A DNA stretch of 26,732 nucleotides from the NCBI GenBank assembly GCA_045648175.1, contig JAZRNN010000080.1, positions 1-26,732 of the forward strand, given 5' to 3'. Below, piece by piece: positions 15,136 to 23,031 of the stretch. The first letter of the stretch is position 1, and every line of letters begins with the position of its first letter. The notes under the pieces are model-generated. The model made no database searches, was not told the origin of the DNA, and worked only from the letters and a program-made list of their open reading frames with translations. The translations under genes were made by a program, and so were the position numbers. The DNA is from SIG440 sp045648175. GTDB taxonomy: Bacteria; Bacillota; Clostridia; Monoglobales; Monoglobaceae.

Positions 15136-16434
15136 ATGATTTGCGAAAATCTGAATGTGTCTGCACAGGGAACTTTAACCTTTGCAGACAGAGATACAGT
15201 TGGCTTGGCGAATAAATATGGCACACCGTTGTATCTGATGGATGAAGAAAGAATTCGCCACAACTGCCGTGTGTACATTAATGCAATGAAAGAGCATTTC
15301 GGTGAAAACGCTTTGCCTCTTTATGCAAGTAAGGCAGCCTCCTTTAAGCAAATTTATAAAATTATGAAGGAGGAAGGTATGGGAGTGGATGTTGTATCTG
15401 CAGGCGAAATTTGTACTGCTGCTATAGCAGAATTCCCTATGGACAAGGTTTACTTCCACGGCAACAACAAAACAGATGCAGATATTGAATATGCAATTAA
15501 AAACGGAGTTGGATTCTTTGTAGCAGATAACTGCGAAGAAATTGATGCAATTGATGAAATTTCAGCTAAATTTGGCGTTTGCTCCAAAATTCTTATAAGA
15601 ATTACACCGGGTATTGACCCGCACACTTATGATGAGGTTGCAACGGGCAAGGTTGACTCAAAATTTGGCTCTGCAGTTGAAACAGGTGCGGCAGATGCTA
15701 TTACAAACTATGCCCTCTCAAAAAAGAATATTGACCTCCTTGGCTTTCATTGTCATGTTGGCTCAATGGTTTTTGATTCTGATGTATTTTTTAAAACCGC
15801 TGATGTTATGCTGAAATTCATTGCAAGAATGGATAAGGAAAAAGGCTTTAAAACAAGAGAGCTTAACCTTGGCGGCGGTTACGGTGTACGTTATACAGAT
15901 GCCGACCCCACGATTGACATATGTGCAAATATTGCACTTGTTGCAAAAACTGTGAAGGAAAAATGTGCAGAACTTGAGATTGATGTTCCGTCAATCAGAA
16001 TGGAGCCGGGACGTTCAATTGTTGCAGATGCAGGAATTACTTTGTATAAAGTTGGCAGCGTAAAGCAAATTCCTGAATACAGAAACTATGTATCAATTGA
16101 CGGCGGTATGGCAGACAACCCAAGGTTTGCACTTTATAAGTCAGATTATACTGTTCTGGTTGCAAACAAGATGAATGAAAAGTGTGATTTTAATTGTTCG
16201 GTTGTGGGCAGATGCTGTGAATGTGGCGACATCATTCAGGAAAATGTAATGCTGCCATCATCAGTAAAACGCGGTGATACTGTTGCTGTGCTGACAACGG
16301 GCGCATATAACTATTCAATGGCATCAAACTACAACAGACTTCCACGACCGCCAATTGTAATGCTTACAAAGGACAGCGAATATGTTGCAGTCCGTCGAGA
16401 ATCTCTTGAAGATTTGACAAATAATGATTTGTAA
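15136..16434 (+). CDS. lysA: Diaminopimelate decarboxylase
   Basis: LysA removes CO2 from meso-diaminopimelate to give lysine, the last pathway step. The 432-residue fold-type III PLP enzyme carries Lys66 in LYASKAAS (PLP Schiff base), HCHVGS, the phosphate-binding GGGYG, EPGRS, CECGD with the catalytic Cys region, and YNYSMASNYN near the C-terminus. An AAAGGA site precedes the ATG. It forms an operon with dapA behind the lysine riboswitch; the intermediate genes (dapB, dat/dapF and others) are not in the window. A UUCG-capped terminator follows. Confidence 0.96.
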   Translation: MICENLNVSAQGTLTFADRDTVGLANKYGTPLYLMDEERIRHNCRVYINAMKEHFGENALPLYASKAASFKQIYKIMKEEGMGVDVVSAGEICTAAIAEFPMDKVYFHGNNKTDADIEYAIKNGVGFFVADNCEEIDAIDEISAKFGVCSKILIRITPGIDPHTYDEVATGKVDSKFGSAVETGAADAITNYALSKKNIDLLGFHCHVGSMVFDSDVFFKTADVMLKFIARMDKEKGFKTRELNLGGGYGVRYTDADPTIDICANIALVAKTVKEKCAELEIDVPSIRMEPGRSIVADAGITLYKVGSVKQIPEYRNYVSIDGGMADNPRFALYKSDYTVLVANKMNEKCDFNCSVVGRCCECGDIIQENVMLPSSVKRGDTVAVLTTGAYNYSMASNYNRLPRPPIVMLTKDSEYVAVRRESLEDLTNNDL

Positions 16435-16437
16435 ATA

Positions 16438-16467
16438 GCAAAAAGAAGCCTTCGGGCTTCTTTTTGC
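16438..16467 (+). terminator. Terminator after lysA
   Basis: A 13-bp perfect stem (16438-16450 with 16455-16467) closes a TTCG tetraloop, with a five-T run in the 3' arm after GGCTTC. It ends the dapA-lysA transcript. Confidence 0.93.
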
Positions 16468-16477
16468 GTATAAATAC

Positions 16478-16506
16478 TTTACAAATGGAGAAAAATGTGG
16501 TAGAAT
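16478..16506 (+). promoter_or_regulatory. Promoter of a candidate small RNA
   Basis: TTTACA (16478-16483), 17-bp spacer, TAGAAT (16501-16506). The predicted start, six or seven bases later, falls on the first base of the closing stem at 16513. Confidence 0.7.
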
Positions 16507-16512
16507 AATATT

Positions 16513-16669
16513 GCGACTTAGTTTAATATGGTTTCATTGCCGGTAGTAGCATTTTTATGATAAAAATGCCTGCTCTTTTTTGCCTACTGTTGGTGGAAAC
16601 TATAAACTGAGTCGCATCAGCGGAGCTGTGCATTTTTTGTGCGTGGCTCCGGCTGCGCACTTTTTATTT
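16513..16669 (+). ncRNA. Unassigned structured small RNA
   Basis: This fills the 311-bp gap between lysA and the convergent ligase gene; no credible protein is encoded there. GCGACTTAGTTT (16513-16524) pairs over 12 bp with AAACTGAGTCGC (16604-16615). Pairing continues inward through GTTTC/GAAAC and CGGTAG/CTACTG to a 9-bp tip hairpin (GCATTTTTA with TAAAAATGC). A linker leads to a terminator: a 9-bp stem (16639-16647 with 16652-16660), TCCG tetraloop and TTTTTATTTA. A competing pairing of CAGCGGAGC (16618-16626) with GCTCCGGCTG (16646-16655) would break the terminator. I do not recognise the family; 6S RNA was considered, but the length and lack of a central bubble do not fit well. Confidence 0.55.
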
Positions 16670-16705
16670 ATAAAAAAGTGTAATTCGTGGTCGCTAAGCC
16701 AAATA

Positions 16706-16735
16706 GAAATCCTCACCCAACAGGGCGAGGATTTC
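16706..16735. terminator. Likely terminator of the AMP-ligase gene
   Basis: GAAATCCTC (16706-16714) pairs with GAGGATTTC (16727-16735), extended by CCC/GGG around an AACA loop. T-runs on either side are short. It lies just past the minus-strand stop at 16746 and also faces the small RNA, so it may act both ways. Confidence 0.7.
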
Positions 16736-16745
16736 GTCTTTAACT

Positions 16746-19040
16746 CTATTTATTTGCATTTTTTAAATCATTGTTTCTAATTTCAACACGGCGAACTTTT
16801 CCGCTGTTTGTCTTGGGAAGTTCATCAACAAAGTCTACAATTCTTGGATACTTATAAGGTGCGGTGTGTGTTTTTACATATTCCTGAATTTCCTTTTTAA
16901 GTTCATCTGTGCCAACAGTACCTTTAGTAAGGACAATCGTTGCCTTTACAATCTGTCCGCGAACTTCGTCAGGAACAGCGGTGATTGCACACTCTAAAAC
17001 GTAAGGAAGTTCCATAATAACACTTTCAATTTCAAATGGACCTATGCGATAGCCTGATGATTTGATAACATCATCAATTCTACCTACATACCACAGATAG
17101 CCGTCTTCGTCCATGGTTGCCTGGTCGCCTGTGTGATAATATCCGTCGTGCCATGCCTCCTTGGTTTTTTCGTCGTCAAGGTAGTAGCCGATAAACAATC
17201 CACAGGGAACGTTTTCTGATGTTCTGACACAGATTTCACCAGTGTCACCAGTCTTACATTCGTTTCCATCGGGGTCAAGTACAACAACGTCATAAAGCGG
17301 TGAGGGACGTCCCATAGAACCGATTTTTGGTGTTGTTCCAACAAAGTTGGCAATTGACAGAGTAGTTTCGGTCTGGCCAAAGCCTTCCATAATTTTCAGC
17401 CCTGTTGCTTTATAGAACTGATTATAAACTTCGGGGTTCAGCGCTTCACCTGCAGTGGTTGCGTACTGAATTGAAGATAAATCATATTTTGAAAGGTCTT
17501 CCTTGATGAAAAATCTGTACATAGTAGGAGGAGCACAGAAAGTTGTGATGTTATACTTCTTAAATAGAGGAAGAATATCATCCGGATGGAATCTGTCAAA
17601 GTCGTATGTAAATACACCGGCTTCACAAAGCCATTGACCATAAAGTTTTCCCCAAAGTGCCTTTCCCCAGCCTGTATCAGAAATTGTAAAGTGAAGTCCG
17701 TCGGGATTAACATTATGCCAGAATTTTGCTGTTGGATAATGTCCAAGTGCATACTTATATGAATGTGTCGCAATTCTTGGATAACCTGTTGTACCTGATG
17801 TAAAGAGCATCAGCATAGGGTCGTTGCCGCAGGGGGTGTCATCCTTGCGGTAAAAATGTGTGCTGAAACGTTCAATATCCTCATTAAAGTCATACCAGCC
17901 GTCTTTCTTTCCGCCAACAAGGAATTTAAGAATATCAGGATAAGCAGAAGCTGCCTTCTCGGCTTCGGTTGAAACATCGCCGTCTGCTGTGCATACAATT
18001 GCTTTAACACCTGCAGCCTTATAACGGTATTCAAAATCGTGTTCAACAAGCTGATTAGTTGCAGGGATAGCTATTGCACCAATCTTATGAAGAGCAAGCA
18101 TACAGAACCAGAACTGATAGTGACGTTTGAGAACAAGCATAACTGTATCGCCTTTTTGTATGCCCATAGATTCAAAGTAGTTTGCAACCTTTGCTGAATA
18201 GCGTTTCATATCCTTAAAAGTGAATGCCCGGTCTGTTTTATCGTTTGAAACCCACATCATTGCAACCTTGTTGGGATTTTTATCTGCAATTGCATCAACA
18301 CAATCAAATGCAAAGTTAAATTTATCATCATTTTTAAATGTGATTCCGCTGAATACACCGTTTGCGTCAAGGGTTGTTTCAATGAAATTATCGGCAACGG
18401 TTTCTTTTGTTTCGCGAACGATGGGTTCGATTGATGTTGAAACTTCATTTGTATCATTATAGAAGTCTTCACCTGTAGGATTAAGAACTATTGCATTAAA
18501 CACACAACCCTCAGGGCTTGTTGCTATCATTCCATGAGGTGTAGAACTGTCATAGAAGATTGAGTCACCTTCGTTAAGAATTTCAATATGAGAACCCACC
18601 TGAACCTTAAGAGTTCCAGATACTATAATATCAATTTCCTGACCTTTGTGTGAACTGAGTTTTATAGGAGCAGATTGTTCTTCAAGAAGGAAGGGTGCTT
18701 CAACCAAAAAAGGCTCTGCAAGCTTATTTTTAAATTTGGGTGCAAGATTGTTGTAAACAAAACCTTTCTTGCGGACAATTTTAGCTCCTTCGCCTTTACG
18801 TGTAACGGCGTAGGAGGTAAGGGTTGAACTTGTTCCTTCAAGTATGTCGATAACTTCAACATTGCAGGCTTTAGCGCATTTGTAAATAAATGTAAAGCTG
18901 AAGTCTGTTTCGCCTTGTTCAAGAAGAAGATAATCCTCAAGCGATACATCAGTAAGCCTTGCAAGTTCTGCCGGTGTGTAACCCTTTGCTTCACGCAAAT
19001 CTTTGATTCTGCCGGCAACTTCTTTCAAATTGTAATCCAT
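16746..19040 (-). CDS. XRE HTH-cupin-AMP-forming acyl-CoA synthetase fusion
   Basis: One 764-residue chain has three parts. Residues 8-68 are a Cro/C1 helix-turn-helix (RIKDLREAKGYTPAELARLT). Residues about 110-188 are a small cupin (HKGQEIDIIVSGTLKVQVG, STPHGM; His131, Glu135, His169 are placed like metal ligands). Residues about 235-760 are an ANL-family ligase with P-loop FTSGTTGYPR near 413, GFGQTETT, YHTGDQATMDEDGYL, GRIDDVIKSSGYRIGPFEIES near 650 and the catalytic Lys in PKTNSGKVRR near 745. The ligase part resembles medium-chain or aryl acyl-CoA synthetases: acid + ATP + CoA gives acyl-CoA. The start is ATG 19040, with AAAGGAG at 19051-19057; the longer frame runs into the T-box terminator. 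The T-box suggests an amino-acid-linked substrate, perhaps an aromatic acid (inference). Confidence 0.9.
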   Translation of the reverse strand: MDYNLKEVAGRIKDLREAKGYTPAELARLTDVSLEDYLLLEQGETDFSFTFIYKCAKACNVEVIDILEGTSSTLTSYAVTRKGEGAKIVRKKGFVYNNLAPKFKNKLAEPFLVEAPFLLEEQSAPIKLSSHKGQEIDIIVSGTLKVQVGSHIEILNEGDSIFYDSSTPHGMIATSPEGCVFNAIVLNPTGEDFYNDTNEVSTSIEPIVRETKETVADNFIETTLDANGVFSGITFKNDDKFNFAFDCVDAIADKNPNKVAMMWVSNDKTDRAFTFKDMKRYSAKVANYFESMGIQKGDTVMLVLKRHYQFWFCMLALHKIGAIAIPATNQLVEHDFEYRYKAAGVKAIVCTADGDVSTEAEKAASAYPDILKFLVGGKKDGWYDFNEDIERFSTHFYRKDDTPCGNDPMLMLFTSGTTGYPRIATHSYKYALGHYPTAKFWHNVNPDGLHFTISDTGWGKALWGKLYGQWLCEAGVFTYDFDRFHPDDILPLFKKYNITTFCAPPTMYRFFIKEDLSKYDLSSIQYATTAGEALNPEVYNQFYKATGLKIMEGFGQTETTLSIANFVGTTPKIGSMGRPSPLYDVVVLDPDGNECKTGDTGEICVRTSENVPCGLFIGYYLDDEKTKEAWHDGYYHTGDQATMDEDGYLWYVGRIDDVIKSSGYRIGPFEIESVIMELPYVLECAITAVPDEVRGQIVKATIVLTKGTVGTDELKKEIQEYVKTHTAPYKYPRIVDFVDELPKTNSGKVRRVEIRNNDLKNANK

Positions 19041-19070
19041 TTTTGTTTTTCTCCTTTCGGTTTTATCACA

Positions 19071-19350
19071 AAAAAAACAAACCCGTCTCATTTCTTTGAG
19101 ACGGGTTATAAAACTCGCGGTACCACTCAAATTACGAAATAAATTTCGTCACTCTGCAGGCTCTAACAAGCCCTTTGCCTTAACGTAGCAATTCACGGGA
19201 GATATCTACTTGCGTCAGCTTTCGGACCTCCAACTCAGAAGTGATGGGTCATTGGAAAACGTCACCATTGGCTTGCAGCAACCGCCAACTCTCTAAAGGA
19301 TCAGTAAACCGACCGTCTTCGTCATAGTTTTTTGTGATATTCAATTTCTT
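19071..19350 (-). ncRNA. T-box leader of the XRE-cupin-ligase gene
   Basis: On the minus strand the leader holds a stem I with AGAGAG followed by TTGG/CCAA arms, and later the T-box core TGGTACCGCG (plus coordinates 19116-19125) within GAGTGGTACCGCG. A terminator follows: an 11-bp stem, 19080-19090 with 19097-19107, then a run of T residues. The specifier is best read as TGG (19232-19230): TTTAGAG pairs with TTCTGAG, then T, TGG, A, matching the usual specifier-plus-A arrangement. That would sense uncharged tRNA-Trp. GTT, TTG or GAG in the same loop are less likely alternatives. Uncharged tRNA should favour read-through into the ligase gene. Confidence 0.93.
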
Positions 19351-19354
19351 GTGT

Positions 19355-19383
19355 ATTATACACCCAAGATACATATTTGTCAA
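19355..19383 (-). promoter_or_regulatory. Sigma-A promoter of the T-box transcript
   Basis: On the minus strand, TTGACA (19383-19378), 17-bp spacer and TATAAT (19360-19355), both perfect. It begins only 17 bp after the stop of the flavin-reductase-like gene, with no terminator between them. Confidence 0.92.
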
Positions 19384-19399
19384 TACTTTTTATAAAAAA

Positions 19400-19903
19400 T
19401 TAATCTAACTCATAACAATCCTCAATTTTTGCATAATAGATGGTGTGTAAATCACCATTTTTATACCATTTATCAAGAATTTCAGATGAAGTGTTGACAG
19501 GTGTCATTTCTGTCTTTGCAATGATTTTACATTCAAAAACAAGACCTTTGCAAGCAACAACAGGGGTTGAAATGGTATTTGCATCTTTTAATGCAAGACC
19601 ACATTCTGCAATTTTATCGATATCACGACCGCTGTGACTTCCACAAAAAGAGAGAGCTGTCTTCATTGAATCACTATATGGGAATGTAAGGGTAAATTCC
19701 AAAGCTTCGTCTGCCGCAATTTTAGAAAAACGGCTTTCTCTTATCAAAACCTCGGCAACAGGTATTCCCCATTCAAAGCCAAACGCACCCCAACCAATTG
19801 TCATTGTATTTGTTTTTCCATTGTGATTTGTTGTGAGAAAAGCTCCTTTAGGAAGAATTTCGGTTGCTTTTTTAAAATACTGTGTTAATGTATAAATATC
19901 CAT
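19400..19903 (-). CDS. Flavin reductase-like FMN-binding protein
   Basis: A 167-residue protein of the flavin reductase-like split-barrel family. The N-terminal region ILPKGAFLTTNHNGKTNTMTIGWGAFGFEWGIP has the pattern in which such proteins hold FMN, with PKGAFLTT and the NTMTIGWG strand. The middle has the FCGSHSGRDIDK stretch (consensus CGxxSGRDxDK), and the C-terminal part has HTIYYAKIEDCYEL. Members usually pass electrons from a pyridine nucleotide or ferredoxin through FMN; the partner is unknown. A GAGGTGA site precedes the ATG. It is 12 bp downstream of gpsA and likely the last gene of the der-plsY-gpsA operon. Confidence 0.85.
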   Translation of the reverse strand: MDIYTLTQYFKKATEILPKGAFLTTNHNGKTNTMTIGWGAFGFEWGIPVAEVLIRESRFSKIAADEALEFTLTFPYSDSMKTALSFCGSHSGRDIDKIAECGLALKDANTISTPVVACKGLVFECKIIAKTEMTPVNTSSEILDKWYKNGDLHTIYYAKIEDCYELD

Positions 19904-19915
19904 ATATTCACCTCA

Positions 19916-20929
19916 TTAAATAGTATTCAGAAAGTCAAATTCTGATTCGTTTTTCTTATCTCTGCTCATAAGAGCTTTTATGGCATCTTCGGGATGTTTA
20001 TTATTAAAAAGAACGTTATATGCCTCGGTTATAATAGGCATTTCAACACCTTTTCTGTCAGCAAGTTCCTTTGCTGCCTTACAGCTGCGTACACCTTCAA
20101 CAACCATATTTACTGTTTTTTGAGCCTCATCTACAGACATTCCCTGACCTATCAGAATTCCTGCACGACGGTTGCGCGAGTGCATACTGGTGCAGGTAAC
20201 AATCAAATCACCGATACCTGAAAGTCCTGAAAACGTTTCAGCCTTGGCACCCATTGCAATTCCAAGACGAGTCATTTCAACAAGTCCTCGTGTCATAAGT
20301 GCGGCTTTAGTGTTGTCACCACAACCAAGACCGTCAAGTATTCCACAACAAAGCGCAATTACATTTTTAATAGAGCCACCAAGTTCAACACCCATAATGT
20401 CATTTGAGGTGTATACCCTGAACGTAGGACTCATAAAAATATCCTGAATATATTCCGATACCTTTATATCGTCTGATGCAATAACATTGGTGGTAGGAAT
20501 ATTACGTGAAACTTCTTCCGCGTGGCTTGGCCCTGACATAACAGCAATTTTACAATCAGGAAGTTCACTTTTCAGTATCTGTGAAATTGTCATATATGAG
20601 CCTTCTTCAATACCTTTTGAAATATTGAGAATAACTTGACCGTCGCTGACATATTCCTTTATGTTTTCAGCTACATTCCTGACACCGTGGGAGGGGGTAG
20701 CAATTACCGTTAAATCCATATCCTTTACGGCAGACAGCCCTGATACAAAGTTTATACCTTCAGGGATAGTAATTCCCGGAAGGAAAGGTTTGTTTTCGTG
20801 ATATTTTTTAAGATTTTCACATTCTGCTTTGTCAAAAGACCAAAGTGTTACATTGTGTCCGTTGTTGTGAAGAAGAATAGAAACTGCAGTTCCCCAGCCA
20901 CCGCTGCCTAAAACACATACATTTGCCAT
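19916..20929 (-). CDS. gpsA: NAD(P)-dependent glycerol-3-phosphate dehydrogenase
   Basis: GpsA reduces dihydroxyacetone phosphate to sn-glycerol-3-phosphate, the backbone of phospholipids. The 337-residue protein starts MANVCVLGSGGWGTAVS, the Rossmann loop at its usual N-terminal place. The conserved SKGIE, MSGPSHAEE, catalytic Lys in GGSIKNVIAL and substrate-binding HSRNRRAG are present. The open frame extends 43 codons further upstream, but that stretch overlaps plsY; an AGGAGG site just before the ATG at 20929 fixes the start. Only one base separates it from the plsY stop. PlsY, the next step in the same pathway, is encoded just upstream. Confidence 0.96.
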   Translation of the reverse strand: MANVCVLGSGGWGTAVSILLHNNGHNVTLWSFDKAECENLKKYHENKPFLPGITIPEGINFVSGLSAVKDMDLTVIATPSHGVRNVAENIKEYVSDGQVILNISKGIEEGSYMTISQILKSELPDCKIAVMSGPSHAEEVSRNIPTTNVIASDDIKVSEYIQDIFMSPTFRVYTSNDIMGVELGGSIKNVIALCCGILDGLGCGDNTKAALMTRGLVEMTRLGIAMGAKAETFSGLSGIGDLIVTCTSMHSRNRRAGILIGQGMSVDEAQKTVNMVVEGVRSCKAAKELADRKGVEMPIITEAYNVLFNNKHPEDAIKALMSRDKKNESEFDFLNTI

Positions 20930-20930
20930 T

Positions 20931-21545
20931 TTATTTTTCCTCCTTACTGCCAAAACTAAGTTTATTTTCCTTACCGGCAAGAAGTCTTGATATATTACTA
21001 CGATGCATATAAATCGCAAGAAGAGCAAGCATAATAGCAAAAACAACAAATTCTGCATCAGTTGTTTTAAACATCAAAGCAAGAATAACAAACAAAACTG
21101 CACCCAAGATACTTCCCAATGAAACATATCTTGAAACTGCCATAATTAAAATTGCAACAATTGCTGTAATTACGCCAAGAACAGGGTCTGCAAACAAAAT
21201 CGCAACAGTTGATACTATTATGCCCTTGCCGCCTTTAAATTTAAAATATAAAGGGAAGTTATGACCGAGTACTGCACCGATACCGGCAATATAAACAGCG
21301 ACAGAATTATCGGATATAAGATTTGCAATTAAAACAGCAATTACAGCTTTTAAAACATCACCCAAAACAACTAAAAGTGCACCTTTTTTTCCAACTGTAC
21401 GAAGTGTGTTTGTGGCACCGGCGTTACCACTGCCGTGATTGCGGATATCATCGCCAATCATAATTTTTGACACTATAATTGATGTATTTATGCTGCCAAG
21501 AAGATAGGCAGTAACTAAAATTAACATATTATATAATATTTCCAT
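20931..21545 (-). CDS. plsY: Acyl-phosphate:glycerol-3-phosphate acyltransferase
   Basis: PlsY is a membrane enzyme that moves an acyl group from acyl-phosphate to glycerol-3-phosphate, giving lysophosphatidic acid. The 204-residue protein has about five membrane helices and the three family motifs: GSINTS near the N-terminus, GSGNAGATNTLR near residue 40, and the FKFKGGKGI glycine-rich loop near residue 105. The length is normal. An AGGAGAT site precedes the ATG. It lies between der and gpsA on the minus strand, the common Firmicute der-plsY-gpsA order. Confidence 0.95.
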   Translation of the reverse strand: MEILYNMLILVTAYLLGSINTSIIVSKIMIGDDIRNHGSGNAGATNTLRTVGKKGALLVVLGDVLKAVIAVLIANLISDNSVAVYIAGIGAVLGHNFPLYFKFKGGKGIIVSTVAILFADPVLGVITAIVAILIMAVSRYVSLGSILGAVLFVILALMFKTTDAEFVVFAIMLALLAIYMHRSNISRLLAGKENKLSFGSKEEK

Positions 21546-21559
21546 ATTTCAAATCTCCT

Positions 21560-22900
21560 TTATACCTTGCTGCCCTTGGTATCTTTTTCGCCCTTTTCAC
21601 GAACAATAAACTTTATTGGAGTACCTTTAAATCCAAAAGCTGCTCTTATCTTGTTTTCAAGGTATCTGATATAAGAATAATGTGCCAATTCAGAATTATT
21701 TACAAACAAAACAAAGGTAGGCGGTTTAACCGACGCCTGTGTTCCGTAGTAAATTTTAAGGCGTTTGCCCTTATCTGAGGGTGGCTGAACCATTGCAATT
21801 GCATCGTTGATAACATCATTAAGAAGTCCTGTCGAAATACGTTTTTTATTTTCCTCAACTGCTAAATCAGCCATTTCAAAAAGGTCATCAACACGCTGTC
21901 CTGTTTTTGCCGAAATAAATACAGATTCAGCGTACATCATAAAGTTAAAGCCTTCAAGGAGTCTATCCTTAAAATTTTTCATTGTGTTGGTTTCTTTTTC
22001 AACTAAATCCCATTTATTAACTGCAAAAACTGCGGCCTTGCCTTGCTCGTGAACATATCCTGCAATTTTGGTGTCTTGCTCGGTAACACCTTCTGTTGCA
22101 TCAATCATAATAACACAAACATCTGCACGGTCGATGGAGGTAAGAGCACGGACTACGCTGTAACGTTCAACATCTTCATCAATCTTACCACGTTTACGCA
22201 TACCTGCTGTATCAATAATAACATACTTTTTTCCGTTACGCTCCAGGCGACTGTCGATTGCGTCACGTGTTGTTCCTGCAATATCGCTGACAATAACACG
22301 TTCTTCGCCCAAAATACGATTTACAAGTGATGACTTGCCTGCATTTGGTTTACCTACTATTGCAATGTGTATAACATCTTCATCGTCGTCCTCATCGTCA
22401 TCTTCAGGAAAATATTCGATAACCATATCCAAAAGGTCGCCAACACCCAGACCATGAATGGAAGAAACCATTACAGGGTCACCAATGCCAAGATTATAAA
22501 ATTCATAAGCTTCCATGGGCGGGTCACCGGGATTATCAACCTTGTTGCACACTAAAAGCACGGGTTTTCCGCTTTTTTGAAGCATCGCCGCAATATCTTT
22601 ATCCGCAGCAGTCAAACCGTCACGAATGTTGACAACAAACAAAATAACATCCGCTGTATCAATCGCAAGATTTGCCTGATTACGCATTTGTGAAAGAATA
22701 ATATCCTTGCTGTAAGGCTCGATACCCCCGGTGTCTATAAGGGTAAATTCCCTGCCCAGCCACTCTGCATCTGCGTAGATGCGGTCACGGGTAATGCCTG
22801 GTGTATCCTCAACAATGGCAATTCTTTTGCCTGAAATTTTATTGAATAATGTAGACTTCCCCACATTGGGTCGTCCAACAATAGCTACTATCGGTTTCAT
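21560..22900 (-). CDS. der: Ribosome biogenesis GTPase Der
   Basis: Der (EngA) is a double-GTPase needed for maturation of the 50S subunit. The 446-residue protein has G domain 1 (GRPNVGKST, DTPGITRDR, DTGG, NKVD), a very acidic linker (FPEDDDEDDDEDV), G domain 2 (GKPNAGKSS, DIAGTTRDAID, DTAGMRKRG, NKWD) and a C-terminal KH-like domain ending in a basic tail. The frame extends 20 codons upstream, but MKPIVAIVGRPNVGKS at 22900 is the family start and has a GGTGAAAA site before it. It is the first gene of the minus-strand der-plsY-gpsA-flavin reductase group, with plsY 14 bp downstream. Confidence 0.96.
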   Translation of the reverse strand: MKPIVAIVGRPNVGKSTLFNKISGKRIAIVEDTPGITRDRIYADAEWLGREFTLIDTGGIEPYSKDIILSQMRNQANLAIDTADVILFVVNIRDGLTAADKDIAAMLQKSGKPVLLVCNKVDNPGDPPMEAYEFYNLGIGDPVMVSSIHGLGVGDLLDMVIEYFPEDDDEDDDEDVIHIAIVGKPNAGKSSLVNRILGEERVIVSDIAGTTRDAIDSRLERNGKKYVIIDTAGMRKRGKIDEDVERYSVVRALTSIDRADVCVIMIDATEGVTEQDTKIAGYVHEQGKAAVFAVNKWDLVEKETNTMKNFKDRLLEGFNFMMYAESVFISAKTGQRVDDLFEMADLAVEENKKRISTGLLNDVINDAIAMVQPPSDKGKRLKIYYGTQASVKPPTFVLFVNNSELAHYSYIRYLENKIRAAFGFKGTPIKFIVREKGEKDTKGSKV

Positions 22901-22968
22901 ATTTTCACCAATCCTTTGCATAATTAAATACATTCTATCACAAATAGCTGAAAAATACAAGATTTATC

Positions 22969-22997
22969 TTGATAAATTAATAAATCTGTGTTAGTAT
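22969..22997 (+). promoter_or_regulatory. Sigma-A promoter of the NSS transporter
   Basis: TTGATA (22969-22974), 17-bp spacer, TAGTAT (22992-22997), 35 bp before the ATG at 23032, in the gap divergent from der. Confidence 0.7.
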
Positions 22998-23031
22998 TAT
23001 TTTTAAGAAAAAATAAAGGCGGTTTTAATTT

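Noticed and set aside
16513..16615. Small inverted-repeat transposon (MITE) instead of an RNA
   Set aside because: The 12-bp ends look like terminal repeats, but no target duplication flanks them, and the promoter and terminator positions fit an RNA gene better.
16513..16669. Firm identification as 6S RNA
   Set aside because: It is shorter than usual and lacks the large central bubble; no recognised 6S sequence block was found.
19041..19130. N-terminal extension of the XRE-cupin-ligase
   Set aside because: It runs into the T-box core and terminator, and the ribosome-binding site supports ATG 19040.
20930..21058. 43-codon N-terminal extension of gpsA
   Set aside because: It overlaps plsY in another frame, and the AGGAGG plus the canonical Rossmann start place the ATG at 20929.
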